From: Actinoplanes sp. N902-109
GTDB taxonomy: Bacteria > Actinomycetota > Actinomycetes > Mycobacteriales > Micromonosporaceae
Reading direction: 5' to 3'
Assembly (NCBI RefSeq): GCF_000389965.1
Contig: NC_021191.1
Coordinates: 5,767,501 to 5,831,500, forward strand
DNA: 64,000 nt
The notes under the pieces were generated by a model that saw only the letters and a list, made by a program, of their open reading frames with translations, was not told the origin of the DNA and made no database searches. The translations under genes were made by a program, and so were the position numbers. Position 1 is the stretch's first letter. Each line of letters starts with the position of its first letter. Shown here piece after piece: positions 1-8,255 of the stretch.

Positions 1-1
1 C

Positions 2-325
2 GCGCTGGGCATCACGATCGCCCTGGACGACTTCGGCACCGGCCACTCGTCGCTCACCCTGCTGCAAACCGTGCCGGTCGACGTACTCAAAGTCGACAAG
101 TCGTTCGTCGACACCATCACCATGGCCGGCCGGCACGCCGTCATCGCCACCGCCCTCATCCAGGTCGCCGACGGCCTCGGCCTGGCCGCCGTCGCCGAGG
201 GCGTCGAAACCGCCGAACAGGCCACCGAACTGCGCCGGCTCGGCTACCGCTACGCCCAGGGCTACCACTTCGGCAGGCCCGCCGCCCAGCCGGCGTTCAC
301 CACGGCCCGGACCCCGGTGGCGTGA
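2..325 (+). CDS. EAL-domain protein, C-terminal fragment (5' end outside window)
   Basis: The frame is open from the window edge, so only the last 107 residues of a cyclic-di-GMP phosphodiesterase-type EAL domain are seen. Recognisable late EAL motifs are DDFGTGHSS, the DVLKVDKSF strand and the AEGVET glutamate loop, followed by a short unrelated tail after GYHFGRPA. By analogy with the next gene it is probably the end of a GGDEF-EAL protein. Its stop is one base before the GTG of the next gene, so the two are likely cotranscribed. The DNA is almost identical to the 3' end of that gene. Activity cannot be judged from a fragment. Confidence 0.9.
   Translation, partial: ALGITIALDDFGTGHSSLTLLQTVPVDVLKVDKSFVDTITMAGRHAVIATALIQVADGLGLAAVAEGVETAEQATELRRLGYRYAQGYHFGRPAAQPAFTTARTPVA
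16..283 (+). repeat. Near-identical direct repeat, copy 1 (EAL 3' region)
   Basis: This block matches 2243-2510 with only a handful of mismatches, for example acaagtcgttc against acaaatcattc and ggctaccac against ggtttccac. Third codon positions are also conserved, so the similarity is at DNA level. Copies are offset by 2227 bases in the same orientation, which fits recent tandem gene duplication or gene conversion. Confidence 0.9.
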
Positions 326-326
326 C

Positions 327-2540
327 GTGCACCGGTCCCGGATCTGGCAGTGGTGGCTGGCCGCGGGGGTGCTCGCCGTCGGCGGGTACTACCTGCTGCC
401 CAGCGGCGGGCTCGCGGCGCAGGTGGTCTATGACGCGATCGGCGTGACCTCCAGCGCGCTGATCATCACCGGGGTCCGGCTGCACCGCGCCAGCCGGCCC
501 GCGCTCTGGTACTGGTTCGCCGCCGGTCAGGTCACCTGGGTGATCGGTGACCTGCTGTGGGAGTACTTCAAGTACGTCGAGCACGTGGAGCCGTACCCGT
601 CGGCGGCGGACATCTTCTACCTCAGTGCGTACCCGATGCTGATCGCCGGGATGCTGACGCTGATGCGCCGCCGTGACGCCGGGCGCGACCTGCCCGCGCT
701 GATCGACGCCGCGATCGTGGCGGTCGGTCTGGGCCTGACGTTCTGGGTGTTCGTCATGCACCCGATCGCCGCGGACACCACCGCCTCCACCGTCGAGCGG
801 ATCGTCGGCGTGGCCTACCCGGCGGCCGACGCGCTGCTGCTGGCCATGCTGGCCCGCTTCTACACCGCCGCCGGGCGCCGCTCGGCCAGCCTGCGGCTGC
901 TCGGCCTGGCGATGGTCTGCATGTTCGTGTCGGACGTCGGTTATTCGCTGGTGTCGCTGTACGCCGACGCAGAGGGCGGGGTGTTCGACGCCGGTTTCCT
1001 GCTCGCGTACGTGCTGTGGGCCGCCGCCGCGCTGCACCCGTCGATGCGCGACGCCGGGGCCGTCGTCCCGGAGCGCTCCGGCGCCCGGGTCGGCCGGTCC
1101 CGGTTCGTGCTGCTCGCGGTCTGCTCGTTGCTGGCCCCGGTCCTGCTGTTCGTGCCGGGCATCGGCGGCGACACCGTCAACCGGCTGGCCATCGGCGGGG
1201 CCGCGGTGCTGCTGTTCCTGCTCGTGCTGCGGCGCATGTCCGGCTTTGTGACCCAGGTGCAGGACCAGGCCGACCAGCTCGAGGATCTGGCGATGGCCGA
1301 CGAGCTGACCGGGCTGGCCAACCGCCGTCGCTTCGAGCAGGAGCTGGACACCGCGCTGCGGGCCGGCCCGGTCGAGGTGGCCCTGCTCGACCTCGACGAC
1401 TTCAAGGGCGTCAACGACCGGCTCGGCCACGGCGTCGGCGACCGACTGCTCAGCGGGGTCGCCGAGCGGCTGCGCCGGGCGCTGCCGCCGGAGGTGCTGG
1501 TGGCCCGGATGGGCGGCGACGAGTTCGCGATGCTGCTGCCCGGCAGCGCGGGCGCGGCGGCCGATCAGACCATGGCCCGGCTGGCCGAGACGCTGCGGGC
1601 GCCGGTCGTGGCGCAGGACTACGAGCTGCTGGTGGGCGCGAGCATCGGGGTCGCCGACAGCGCGGGCACGACCGATGCGTACGAGGTGCTGCGCCGCGCC
1701 GACGTCGCCATGTACGCGGCCAAGGGCACCACGGACGGCCACCGCCGCTACCACCCCGGACTGGACCAGATCGGTGAGGAGCAGGCCCGGCTCGGCGCCG
1801 AGCTGCGCACCGCCGTGGACGCCGGTCAGTTCCGGGTGATCTACCAGCCGATCGTCGAGCTGGGCTCCGGCCGTACCATCGCGGTCGAGGCCCTGGTGCG
1901 CTGGCACCACCCGGAACGCGGCCTGGTGCCGCCCGACCGGTTCATCCCCGCCGCCGAGCGCACCGGGCTGATCGTCGAGCTGGGCGCGTGGATCCTGCGC
2001 ACGGCCTGCGCCCAGGCGATGGCCTGGATCGCACAGCTGGGTGACGCCGCGCCGCACCGGGTGTCGGTCAACGTCTCGGCCCGCCAGCTCGCCGAGCCGG
2101 GTTTCGCCGACGTGGTGTCGGCGGTGCTCGCCGAGACCGGGCTGCCGCCGGGCCGGCTGACCGTGGAGGTCACCGAGACCGCCGTGTTCGGCCGCGGCCA
2201 AGCCGTGCAGACCGTCGAGGAGTTGCACCGGCGCGGCGTCGCGATCGCCCTGGACGACTTCGGCACCGGCCACTCGTCGCTCACCCTGCTGCAAACCGTG
2301 CCGGTCGACGTACTCAAAGTCGACAAATCATTCGTCGACACCATCACCATGGCCGGCCGGCACGCCGTCATCGCCACCGCCCTCATCCAGGTCGCCGACG
2401 GCCTCGGCCTGGCCGCCGTCGCCGAGGGCGTCGAAACCGCCGAACAGGCCACCGAACTGCGCCGGCTCGGCTACCGCTACGCCCAGGGTTTCCACTTCGG
2501 CCGGCCCGCGGAGGCTTCGGTGCTGCTCCAGCGCGCGTGA
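327..2540 (+). CDS. Membrane-anchored GGDEF-EAL protein (cyclic-di-GMP turnover)
   Basis: A 737-residue protein with a predicted multi-span membrane region (about residues 8-305), a GGDEF diguanylate cyclase domain and an EAL phosphodiesterase domain. The GGDEF motif is intact (residues 396-400, RMGGDEF) and the EAL motif is intact (521-523, EALVRWHHP), as are DDFGTGHSS, KVDKSF and EGVET, so both activities are possible. I see no RxxD inhibitory site just before GGDEF. The GTG start lies one base after the preceding stop. The N-terminal membrane part probably senses something at or in the membrane, ligand unknown. The last third is almost identical to the upstream fragment. Confidence 0.93.
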   Translation: MHRSRIWQWWLAAGVLAVGGYYLLPSGGLAAQVVYDAIGVTSSALIITGVRLHRASRPALWYWFAAGQVTWVIGDLLWEYFKYVEHVEPYPSAADIFYLSAYPMLIAGMLTLMRRRDAGRDLPALIDAAIVAVGLGLTFWVFVMHPIAADTTASTVERIVGVAYPAADALLLAMLARFYTAAGRRSASLRLLGLAMVCMFVSDVGYSLVSLYADAEGGVFDAGFLLAYVLWAAAALHPSMRDAGAVVPERSGARVGRSRFVLLAVCSLLAPVLLFVPGIGGDTVNRLAIGGAAVLLFLLVLRRMSGFVTQVQDQADQLEDLAMADELTGLANRRRFEQELDTALRAGPVEVALLDLDDFKGVNDRLGHGVGDRLLSGVAERLRRALPPEVLVARMGGDEFAMLLPGSAGAAADQTMARLAETLRAPVVAQDYELLVGASIGVADSAGTTDAYEVLRRADVAMYAAKGTTDGHRRYHPGLDQIGEEQARLGAELRTAVDAGQFRVIYQPIVELGSGRTIAVEALVRWHHPERGLVPPDRFIPAAERTGLIVELGAWILRTACAQAMAWIAQLGDAAPHRVSVNVSARQLAEPGFADVVSAVLAETGLPPGRLTVEVTETAVFGRGQAVQTVEELHRRGVAIALDDFGTGHSSLTLLQTVPVDVLKVDKSFVDTITMAGRHAVIATALIQVADGLGLAAVAEGVETAEQATELRRLGYRYAQGFHFGRPAEASVLLQRA
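2243..2510 (+). repeat. Near-identical direct repeat, copy 2 (EAL 3' region)
   Basis: Second copy of the block at 16-283, lying in the EAL-coding 3' part of the complete GGDEF-EAL gene. Similarity stops where the two C-terminal tails diverge after the FGRPA codons. Confidence 0.9.
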
Positions 2541-2574
2541 GCGTGTCACTCTTGAGGCTGGAGAGGGGGCCGCC

Positions 2575-4029
2575 ATGACCGAGTCCTTCGAGTACGCCGG
2601 GGCCACCGTCGAGATCGTCGAGCCCGGCACCATCCTCGCCGCGGCCCGGGTCAACCCGGTTGAGCTGCTGCGACGGGCCACCTTCCCGGCCCCGGTGCGC
2701 CGGGCCGGGCTGACCGTGTCCAGCGCCGACACCGCCGCCGGGCCGGTGCACGTGTTCGCCGCCGAGATCAGCACGATCACCGACGACCTGCCGCACCGCG
2801 AGCGGATCCGGGCCGTGGTGCTCGGCAACGACCCGGTGGGCACGCTGCTGGCCAAGCGGATCGCCGCCGGGGACCCGATCGCCACCCGGATCGTGGACGG
2901 GGTGGGGACGGCGGCCGTCGCGGCGTACAAGAAACTCGGTCTTGACCGGCCGAACGACCCGCCGGGCAAGGGCGAGGCGCGCACGGACATCCTGGCCGAC
3001 GCGGCCGCGGGGCTGCAGGCCACGGTGAGCTACGAGGCGGACGGCACGCTGGTGCGGCTGCGCGCCGAGGTGCCGCGGGACGAGGTCACGCCCGCCCACC
3101 TGGAGGCGATGGTCCGGCTCGTGCTGCAGGCGGTGACGACGCTGCTGCCCAGCACCGAGGAGCCGGCGCTGACCGGCCGGCGCTACGTGGTGGCCCGCGA
3201 GATCATCCCCCGGGTTGCCACCACCACCCAGCAGGTCACCCTGGACCAGGTGGGCGGGCTGGCCGACATCGTGGCCGAGCTGCGCCAGATCGCCGTGTCG
3301 TTCCGGCATCCCGAGGCGATGGCCCGCTGGGGGGCGCGCCGGCCGCAGGGCATCCTGATGTACGGCCCGCCCGGCACCGGCAAGACCATGCTGTCGCGGG
3401 CGCTGGCCAACGAGATCGGCGCCGACTTCCGCGAGGTCCGCACCCCGGAGATCCTGGACAAGTGGCTCGGCGGCTCGGAGCGCAACATCAAGCAGATCTT
3501 CCGGGACGCCCGGCGCTACCGGGTGCCCACGCTGATCCTGTTCGACGAGTTCGACTCGATCATCAGCTATGCCGGGGCCGGTGGGGACGCCGCCAGCCAG
3601 GCGATCAACGCGGTGGCCGGCATCTTCAAGCAGGAGATGAACGACCTGATCGAGGCCAACCCGAACGTCATCGTCGTGGCCACCACCAACTTCCCGCACC
3701 GGGTGGACGACTCGCTGATCCGCTCGGGCCGCTTCGACGTCAAGCTGTCGGTGCCCAAGCCCGACGACGCCAGCCGTACGGAGATCTTCCGCAAGATGAT
3801 CGCGCAGCTGGCGGCCGTGCACGAGCGGGACGGGTTCACGATGTTCGCCGACGGGCTGGACCTGGGCGAGCTCGGCCGGCTCAGCCACGGCATGACCGGT
3901 GCGGACATCAAGGAGGTGCTGCGCCGGGTGCAGCTGTCCAAGGCGATGCAGGACGCGCACACCGGCGGCATGGTCGAGCCGATCAGCCAGCCGGACCTGG
4001 TCGCCGGCATCACGGCATTGCGACCCTGA
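2575..4029 (+). CDS. AAA+ ATPase with unknown N-terminal domain
   Basis: 484 residues. The C-terminal half is a single classical AAA module like those of Cdc48/FtsH-type unfoldases: Walker A GPPGTGKT (264-271), Walker B LILFDEFDS (about 320-328), sensor-1 VVATTN, arginine-finger region RSGRFD (383-388), then a helical lid. The first roughly 210 residues match nothing I recognise and may be a substrate or adaptor domain. There is no protease domain and no transmembrane segment, so it is a soluble ATPase that probably remodels proteins. The start is backed by the purine-rich GGAGAGGGGG just upstream. It follows the cyclic-di-GMP gene by 34 bases and could be cotranscribed; a functional link is inference. 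Confidence 0.85.
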   Translation: MTESFEYAGATVEIVEPGTILAAARVNPVELLRRATFPAPVRRAGLTVSSADTAAGPVHVFAAEISTITDDLPHRERIRAVVLGNDPVGTLLAKRIAAGDPIATRIVDGVGTAAVAAYKKLGLDRPNDPPGKGEARTDILADAAAGLQATVSYEADGTLVRLRAEVPRDEVTPAHLEAMVRLVLQAVTTLLPSTEEPALTGRRYVVAREIIPRVATTTQQVTLDQVGGLADIVAELRQIAVSFRHPEAMARWGARRPQGILMYGPPGTGKTMLSRALANEIGADFREVRTPEILDKWLGGSERNIKQIFRDARRYRVPTLILFDEFDSIISYAGAGGDAASQAINAVAGIFKQEMNDLIEANPNVIVVATTNFPHRVDDSLIRSGRFDVKLSVPKPDDASRTEIFRKMIAQLAAVHERDGFTMFADGLDLGELGRLSHGMTGADIKEVLRRVQLSKAMQDAHTGGMVEPISQPDLVAGITALRP

Positions 4030-4098
4030 GCCCGAGCATCCGGGTGAGGTCGCCGATCCGTCGCGCCTGCTGCCGGGTGAGCCGGTGCACCGGGGCGT

Positions 4099-4473
4099 TC
4101 AGCCCGCCACCTCCGCCGGGTCGAGGGTGCTGAACTGGATGCCCGCCAGCCGCCAGCCGCCGGCCTGCTCGACCCAGGTCTGGCTGACCCGGGTGGTCGC
4201 CGCCATCCGCTGTCCCCGCCAGGTCGAGCGGCTGTGCTGGACGTAGCGCACGATCGCCGCGTGCTCGTAGCCGCACACCTCGACGTCGCTGCTGTCCAGG
4301 CTGAGATACGCGAAGTCGGCGAACTTGCCGATCCACTGCGCCTTGCTCAGCAGGTAACCCTGGTCACCGATGGAGCGGAAGTCGTCGGCCAGCAGGGTCT
4401 GCAGGGCGCCGGTGTCGGCGTTCAGCTCGGCCTGTTCGAAGCTTCGCCGCAGGCGTTCGATGTCGGTGGTCAC
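4099..4473 (-). CDS. NTF2-like/DUF4440 family small protein
   Basis: 124 residues with the usual length and layout of the SnoaL/DUF4440 cone fold: an N-terminal helix (RLRRSFEQAELNADTGALQTLLADDF), an aromatic-rich middle, and a C-terminal sheet ending GWRLAGIQFSTL. Such proteins serve as small enzymes or ligand binders; none of the residues allows a specific reaction to be named. The start ATG overlaps the stop of the upstream dehydrogenase (ATGA, 4470-4473), so the two are translationally coupled and may act in one small pathway. Confidence 0.75.
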   Translation of the reverse strand: MTTDIERLRRSFEQAELNADTGALQTLLADDFRSIGDQGYLLSKAQWIGKFADFAYLSLDSSDVEVCGYEHAAIVRYVQHSRSTWRGQRMAATTRVSQTWVEQAGGWRLAGIQFSTLDPAEVAG

Positions 4474-5363
4474 CGGCGTGATTGTGGCGCATCGGGCGCG
4501 CCCGGGGAAGCACTTCCGGCCGCGGTGGCCAGCCGCGCGACCGTCTCGGCCGGGGGCAGCCCACCCGTGCTCTCCGGGTCACCGTCGGCCAGCGCGGTGC
4601 CGGCCACGTCGGCGTAGACGGCGGCCATCGCCGCGAACAGGTCGGGCGTCAGCCCGGCGCCGGCCTGGGCCACCGCGATCTCGCGCATCTCGTCGACGAA
4701 CCGGTGCGCCTTGGTGGCCGCCCGCGGCACCCCGGCCGACCCGTCGAGATCCGCGCGGGCCAGGTCGGCCAGCACCTCGTCGAGCACCCCGTAGTGCCCG
4801 GCCGCCCGCATCGCCTGGGTGACCAGCGCGGTGAGCCCCTTGTAGACGCTCGCGGTGCACATCTTGAGCGCGCTGGCCGTGCCGAGCCGACCCCCGAGCA
4901 CGACCGGCTCGACCTGCCCGGCCCACGGCAGCGCGGCCACCTCGGCCGCCCGGGGGCCGCTGAGGTAGACCCGGGCACCGGGCCGGGCGGTCGGCGGCGG
5001 CCCGGAGATCGACCCGTCCACCACCGCCGCCCCGGCCAGCACCTCGGCCACCGTGGCCAGGGTCGGCGGGGCGATCGCGTTGAGGTCGGCGATCAGCGGG
5101 GCCGCCCCGGCGGGCCGGGCCGCAGCGATCGCCCGGGCGGTGGCGACGGCCTGCCCGGGTGGCACCACGGACAGCACCACCTCCGCGGTGCCGAGCACGG
5201 CCGCCAGGTCCGGCAGCAGCTCGAGCCCGGCGGCCGTGGCCAACCGCTGCGAGCGGGCCGACCGGCCCGCCACCGTGGTGACCACGCGCGCTCCCCCGGC
5301 CCGCAGCGCGCTGCCCAGCCCGGCGCCCATGTATCCCGGGCTGACGATTCCGACAACTGTCAT
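4470..5363 (-). CDS. NAD(P)-dependent 3-hydroxyacid dehydrogenase-like protein (DUF1932 type)
   Basis: 297 residues. The N-terminus starts directly with a Rossmann dinucleotide motif (VGIVSPGYMGAGLGSAL), and the middle resembles 6-phosphogluconate/3-hydroxyisobutyrate dehydrogenases, including a DLNAIAPPT-VDGSISGPPP stretch. The C-terminal helical part, with the lysine-containing LKMCTASVYKGLTAL segment, looks like DUF1932. The catalytic lysine equivalent is plausible but unproven. Substrate unknown. First gene of a two-gene minus-strand unit with the NTF2-like protein. Confidence 0.8.
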   Translation of the reverse strand: MTVVGIVSPGYMGAGLGSALRAGGARVVTTVAGRSARSQRLATAAGLELLPDLAAVLGTAEVVLSVVPPGQAVATARAIAAARPAGAAPLIADLNAIAPPTLATVAEVLAGAAVVDGSISGPPPTARPGARVYLSGPRAAEVAALPWAGQVEPVVLGGRLGTASALKMCTASVYKGLTALVTQAMRAAGHYGVLDEVLADLARADLDGSAGVPRAATKAHRFVDEMREIAVAQAGAGLTPDLFAAMAAVYADVAGTALADGDPESTGGLPPAETVARLATAAGSASPGAPDAPQSRR

Positions 5364-5431
5364 GCGTCGATGATCCCGCGGGCGTTTGACCCCTGTTGAG
5401 CGGCCTCAGTACGCTTCCCGGAGTCATGAAC

Positions 5432-6916
5432 ATGCCGCTGCGCGCCACCGATCCGCCCCGGCTCGGCCGCTACGACCTGGTCGCCCGGCTGGGGCAGGGC
5501 GGCATGGGCACGGTGTTCCTGGGCCGCGCGCCCGACGGCACCCCGGTGGCGGTCAAGATGATCCGCCCCGAGTTCACCGACGACGACGAGTTCAGCGGCC
5601 GGTTCCACAGCGAGGTGCGCCGGGCGCAGCAGGTGCCGCCGTTCTCGACCGCGGCGGTGCTCGACGCCGACCCCGGGCACGACCCGCCCTACCTGGTCGT
5701 CGAGTACGTCGACGGACCGTCGCTGAGCACCCTGGTGACCGAGCGCGGCCTGCTCACCGGGGCGGCGCTGCACCAGGTGGCGGTCGGCATCGCCACCGCG
5801 CTGACCGCGATCCACGGCGCCGGGGTGATCCACCGCGACCTCAAGCCGGGCAACGTGCTCGTCGCGATGGGCGGCATCAAGGTGATCGACTTCGGCATCG
5901 CCCGCGCGTTCGAGGCGACCAGCCGGCACACCCGTACGGACCAGATGGTCGGCACGGTCGCCTACATGGCGCCGGAACGCTTCGAGCCGAGCTACGGCGG
6001 CGAGGTCACCGCGGCGTCGGACATCTTCGCGTGGGGCGCCGTCGTGACGTACGCGGCGACCGGGCGCACACCGTTCGCCGCCGACTCCCCCGCCGCCACC
6101 GCGGCCCGCATCCTCACCCAGCCGCCGGACACCGCCGGGGTCCCCGAGCCGGTGCGCGGGCTGGTCGAGTGGGCGCTCGCTAAGCACCCCGATCAGCGCC
6201 CCACCGCCCGGGAACTGCTCGACGCACTGCTCAGCGGGGCGACAGCGCCGGTGCGCGCGGCGCCCGTGGCGGTGCCACCGCCCGACGACACCGTGCTGGT
6301 CCCCGTTCCGCCGAGGCGCCGCAGCGGGCTGCGCCGGCTGGCCGTGGCTGCCGGGGTCGCCGTGCTGCTGCTGTGCGGCGGCCTGGTGGCCCTGCACGAG
6401 ATCGCCGGGCGCCGGCCCACCGCCGCGGGCGCCGGCGATGCGGCACCGGCCCCGGTCGACCCGCAGGCGGAGATCCTGGCCGGGCACCGGCGGTTCGCGA
6501 TCGAGCTGGCCAGCGGTGGCCGGTTCTTCGCCCTGGACCGCGATCGGGAGCTGACCGTCTCGGACGGCACCGGCAGCCAGGCCGAGTTCGTGCTGCGGCC
6601 CGAGGGCGTCGACTACCTGATCAAGTCGCTGTCCGGCGAGGGCTTCGCCGGTCCGGACGTCTGCCTGGGCGTCAAGAAGCAGCCGGATGAGGACAGCTGG
6701 CCGGTGGTGGGCGCCGCGTGCACCCCGACCGCGGGCACGCTGTTCTCGCTGTACGACACCGGGAAGCGCGACGCTCGCGGCCGGCCCGCCTACAGCCTGC
6801 GGCTCAAGGACGGCTGGCTGCTGTGGGACGCCGACCGCAAGACCTCCGACGTCACCGAGGTGGGTGAGGCGCTGTTCGCCGACAAGTACACCTTCGCCGA
6901 CCGGGGCGAGCTGTGA
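5432..6916 (+). CDS. Receptor-type serine/threonine protein kinase
   Basis: 494 residues from the ATG at 5432, chosen because GGAG (5420-5423) lies 8 bases upstream; an in-frame ATG at 5426 is the alternative. Order: a Hanks-type kinase domain (about 11-270) with glycine loop GQGGMG, Lys42, HRDLKPGN (134-141) and DFG (153-155); a proline-rich linker; one membrane span (about 300-320); then a roughly 170-residue outside domain with ALDRDRELTVSDG and two cysteines, possibly beta-trefoil-like. All catalytic residues are present. The exported domain presumably senses a ligand. The next gene encodes a lipoprotein with a similar-looking exported domain. Confidence 0.9.
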   Translation: MPLRATDPPRLGRYDLVARLGQGGMGTVFLGRAPDGTPVAVKMIRPEFTDDDEFSGRFHSEVRRAQQVPPFSTAAVLDADPGHDPPYLVVEYVDGPSLSTLVTERGLLTGAALHQVAVGIATALTAIHGAGVIHRDLKPGNVLVAMGGIKVIDFGIARAFEATSRHTRTDQMVGTVAYMAPERFEPSYGGEVTAASDIFAWGAVVTYAATGRTPFAADSPAATAARILTQPPDTAGVPEPVRGLVEWALAKHPDQRPTARELLDALLSGATAPVRAAPVAVPPPDDTVLVPVPPRRRSGLRRLAVAAGVAVLLLCGGLVALHEIAGRRPTAAGAGDAAPAPVDPQAEILAGHRRFAIELASGGRFFALDRDRELTVSDGTGSQAEFVLRPEGVDYLIKSLSGEGFAGPDVCLGVKKQPDEDSWPVVGAACTPTAGTLFSLYDTGKRDARGRPAYSLRLKDGWLLWDADRKTSDVTEVGEALFADKYTFADRGEL

Positions 6917-7527
6917 TGCCCCGGCTGCGCGGCTGCGGCGTTCCGGTGGCAGCCTTGCTCACGCTGGCCGCCTGCGCCCCGGTGCCGGAGACAGCACCCG
7001 CGCCGGCCACGCCTGCACCGACGACGGCCCCGGCGCCCTCCCCCAGCGTCCCCGGGCTGCGCGATGCCAACCTCGACCAGCTGGCGAGCTACAGCATCGA
7101 CGTGGGCGTGCCGGTCGTCATCGGCACCACGCTGGACGCCGGTGACCCCCAGCACTTCCTCGGCTCGCACCCCGACGGCACGGTGGACTTCACCGGCACG
7201 ACCGTCGGCGAGTCCACCCGCATGACGATCGAACCCGCCCAGGTTCGCCGGCGTACGGCGGACAACCGCAACACGATCACCGTGGTGGCCACCCCGGCCA
7301 TCGCCGGCTCGGCGCCGCCGGCCTGCGTCACCGACACCGGCGTGCGGGCGCTGCGGCTGGAGCCGTGCCGCCCCGGCGACGCCGCGCAGGCCTGGAAGCT
7401 GGTCCCGGAGGGCGATTCGGGCCTGTTCTCGCTGCACGGCAAACACACCGCCATCGAGGTCGACGGGGGTCGCCTGGTGGCCGACGGCGGCTGGGCGGCG
7501 CTGGAGACGCGGGCGCTCAAGCCGTGA
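6916..7527 (+). CDS. Exported lipoprotein coupled to the receptor kinase
   Basis: 203 residues from ATG 6916, overlapping the kinase stop as TGATG (a GTG at 6913 is also possible). The signal peptide ends in lipobox LAAC (Cys about 19), followed by a Pro/Thr/Ala linker of about 35 residues, typical of surface lipoproteins. The C-terminal part (CVTDTGVRALRLEPCRPGDAAQAWKLV and onward) resembles ricin-type or AbfB-like beta-trefoil repeats with a QAW motif and paired cysteines, suggesting carbohydrate binding. Tight coupling to the kinase suggests a co-sensor or ligand scavenger; that is inference. Confidence 0.75.
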   Translation: MPRLRGCGVPVAALLTLAACAPVPETAPAPATPAPTTAPAPSPSVPGLRDANLDQLASYSIDVGVPVVIGTTLDAGDPQHFLGSHPDGTVDFTGTTVGESTRMTIEPAQVRRRTADNRNTITVVATPAIAGSAPPACVTDTGVRALRLEPCRPGDAAQAWKLVPEGDSGLFSLHGKHTAIEVDGGRLVADGGWAALETRALKP

Positions 7528-7571
7528 CGCCCGAACCGTGACGCCCGAGCCGCGGGGCAGCAGCGGCCAGG

Positions 7572-8255
7572 TCAGGCTCCGGGGATCGGATCGCCCTGCC
7601 GGACCAGCCCGTTCTGGTAGGCCAGCACCACCAGCTGGGCCCGGTCGCGGGCGCCGAGCTTGGTCATCGCCCGGTTGACGTGGGTCTTGGCGGTCAGCGG
7701 GGAGAGGTAGAGCCGCTCGGCGATGTCGTCGTTGGACAGGCCGTGGGCGACCAGCACCAGGATCTCGCGTTCCCGGTCGGTGAGCAGGTCGAGGCCCGGG
7801 GCGACGCCGTCCGGCGGCGGGCGCAGGCTGGTGAGAAACCGGCTGACCAGGCCCTGGGTCGCCTTCGGTGAGAGCAGCGCCTCGCCGCCGGCGACCACGC
7901 GGATGGCGTGCAGCAGGTCCTCGGGGGCGACGCCCTTGCCGAGGAAGCCGCTGGCTCCGGCCTGCAGCGCCAGCACCACGTTGTCGTCGTTCTCGAACGT
8001 GGTCAGCACCAGCACCCGCACCCCGGCCAGGCTGTCGTCGGCGCCGATCCGGCGGGTCGCCTCCAGCCCGTCCACCCGGGGCATCCGGATGTCCATCAGC
8101 ACCACGTCGGCGCGGGCGGTGCGGGCCAGGTCGACCGCCTCCTTGCCGTCGGCGGCCTCGGCGACCACCTCGAACCCCGGCTCGGAGTCGATGATCATCC
8201 TGAAGCCGGCCCGGATCAGCGCCTGGTCGTCGGCCAGCAGCACCCGGATGGTCAT
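7572..8255 (-). CDS. NarL/LuxR-family response regulator
   Basis: 227 residues. A receiver domain comes first (acidic pair Asp9-Asp10, phosphoacceptor Asp55 in VVLMDIRMP, Lys in FLGKG), then a C-terminal LuxR helix-turn-helix (LTDREREILVLVAHGLSNDDIAERLYLSPLTAKTHV). It is the partner of the histidine kinase encoded immediately upstream; the start codon overlaps the kinase stop. The pair is divergent from the MMPL transporter at 9669, the most obvious candidate target. Confidence 0.93.
   Translation of the reverse strand: MTIRVLLADDQALIRAGFRMIIDSEPGFEVVAEAADGKEAVDLARTARADVVLMDIRMPRVDGLEATRRIGADDSLAGVRVLVLTTFENDDNVVLALQAGASGFLGKGVAPEDLLHAIRVVAGGEALLSPKATQGLVSRFLTSLRPPPDGVAPGLDLLTDREREILVLVAHGLSNDDIAERLYLSPLTAKTHVNRAMTKLGARDRAQLVVLAYQNGLVRQGDPIPGA

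Noticed and set aside
297..2294. 665-residue frame antisense to the GGDEF-EAL gene
   Set aside because: Composition typical of a codon-position shadow and no recognisable motif.
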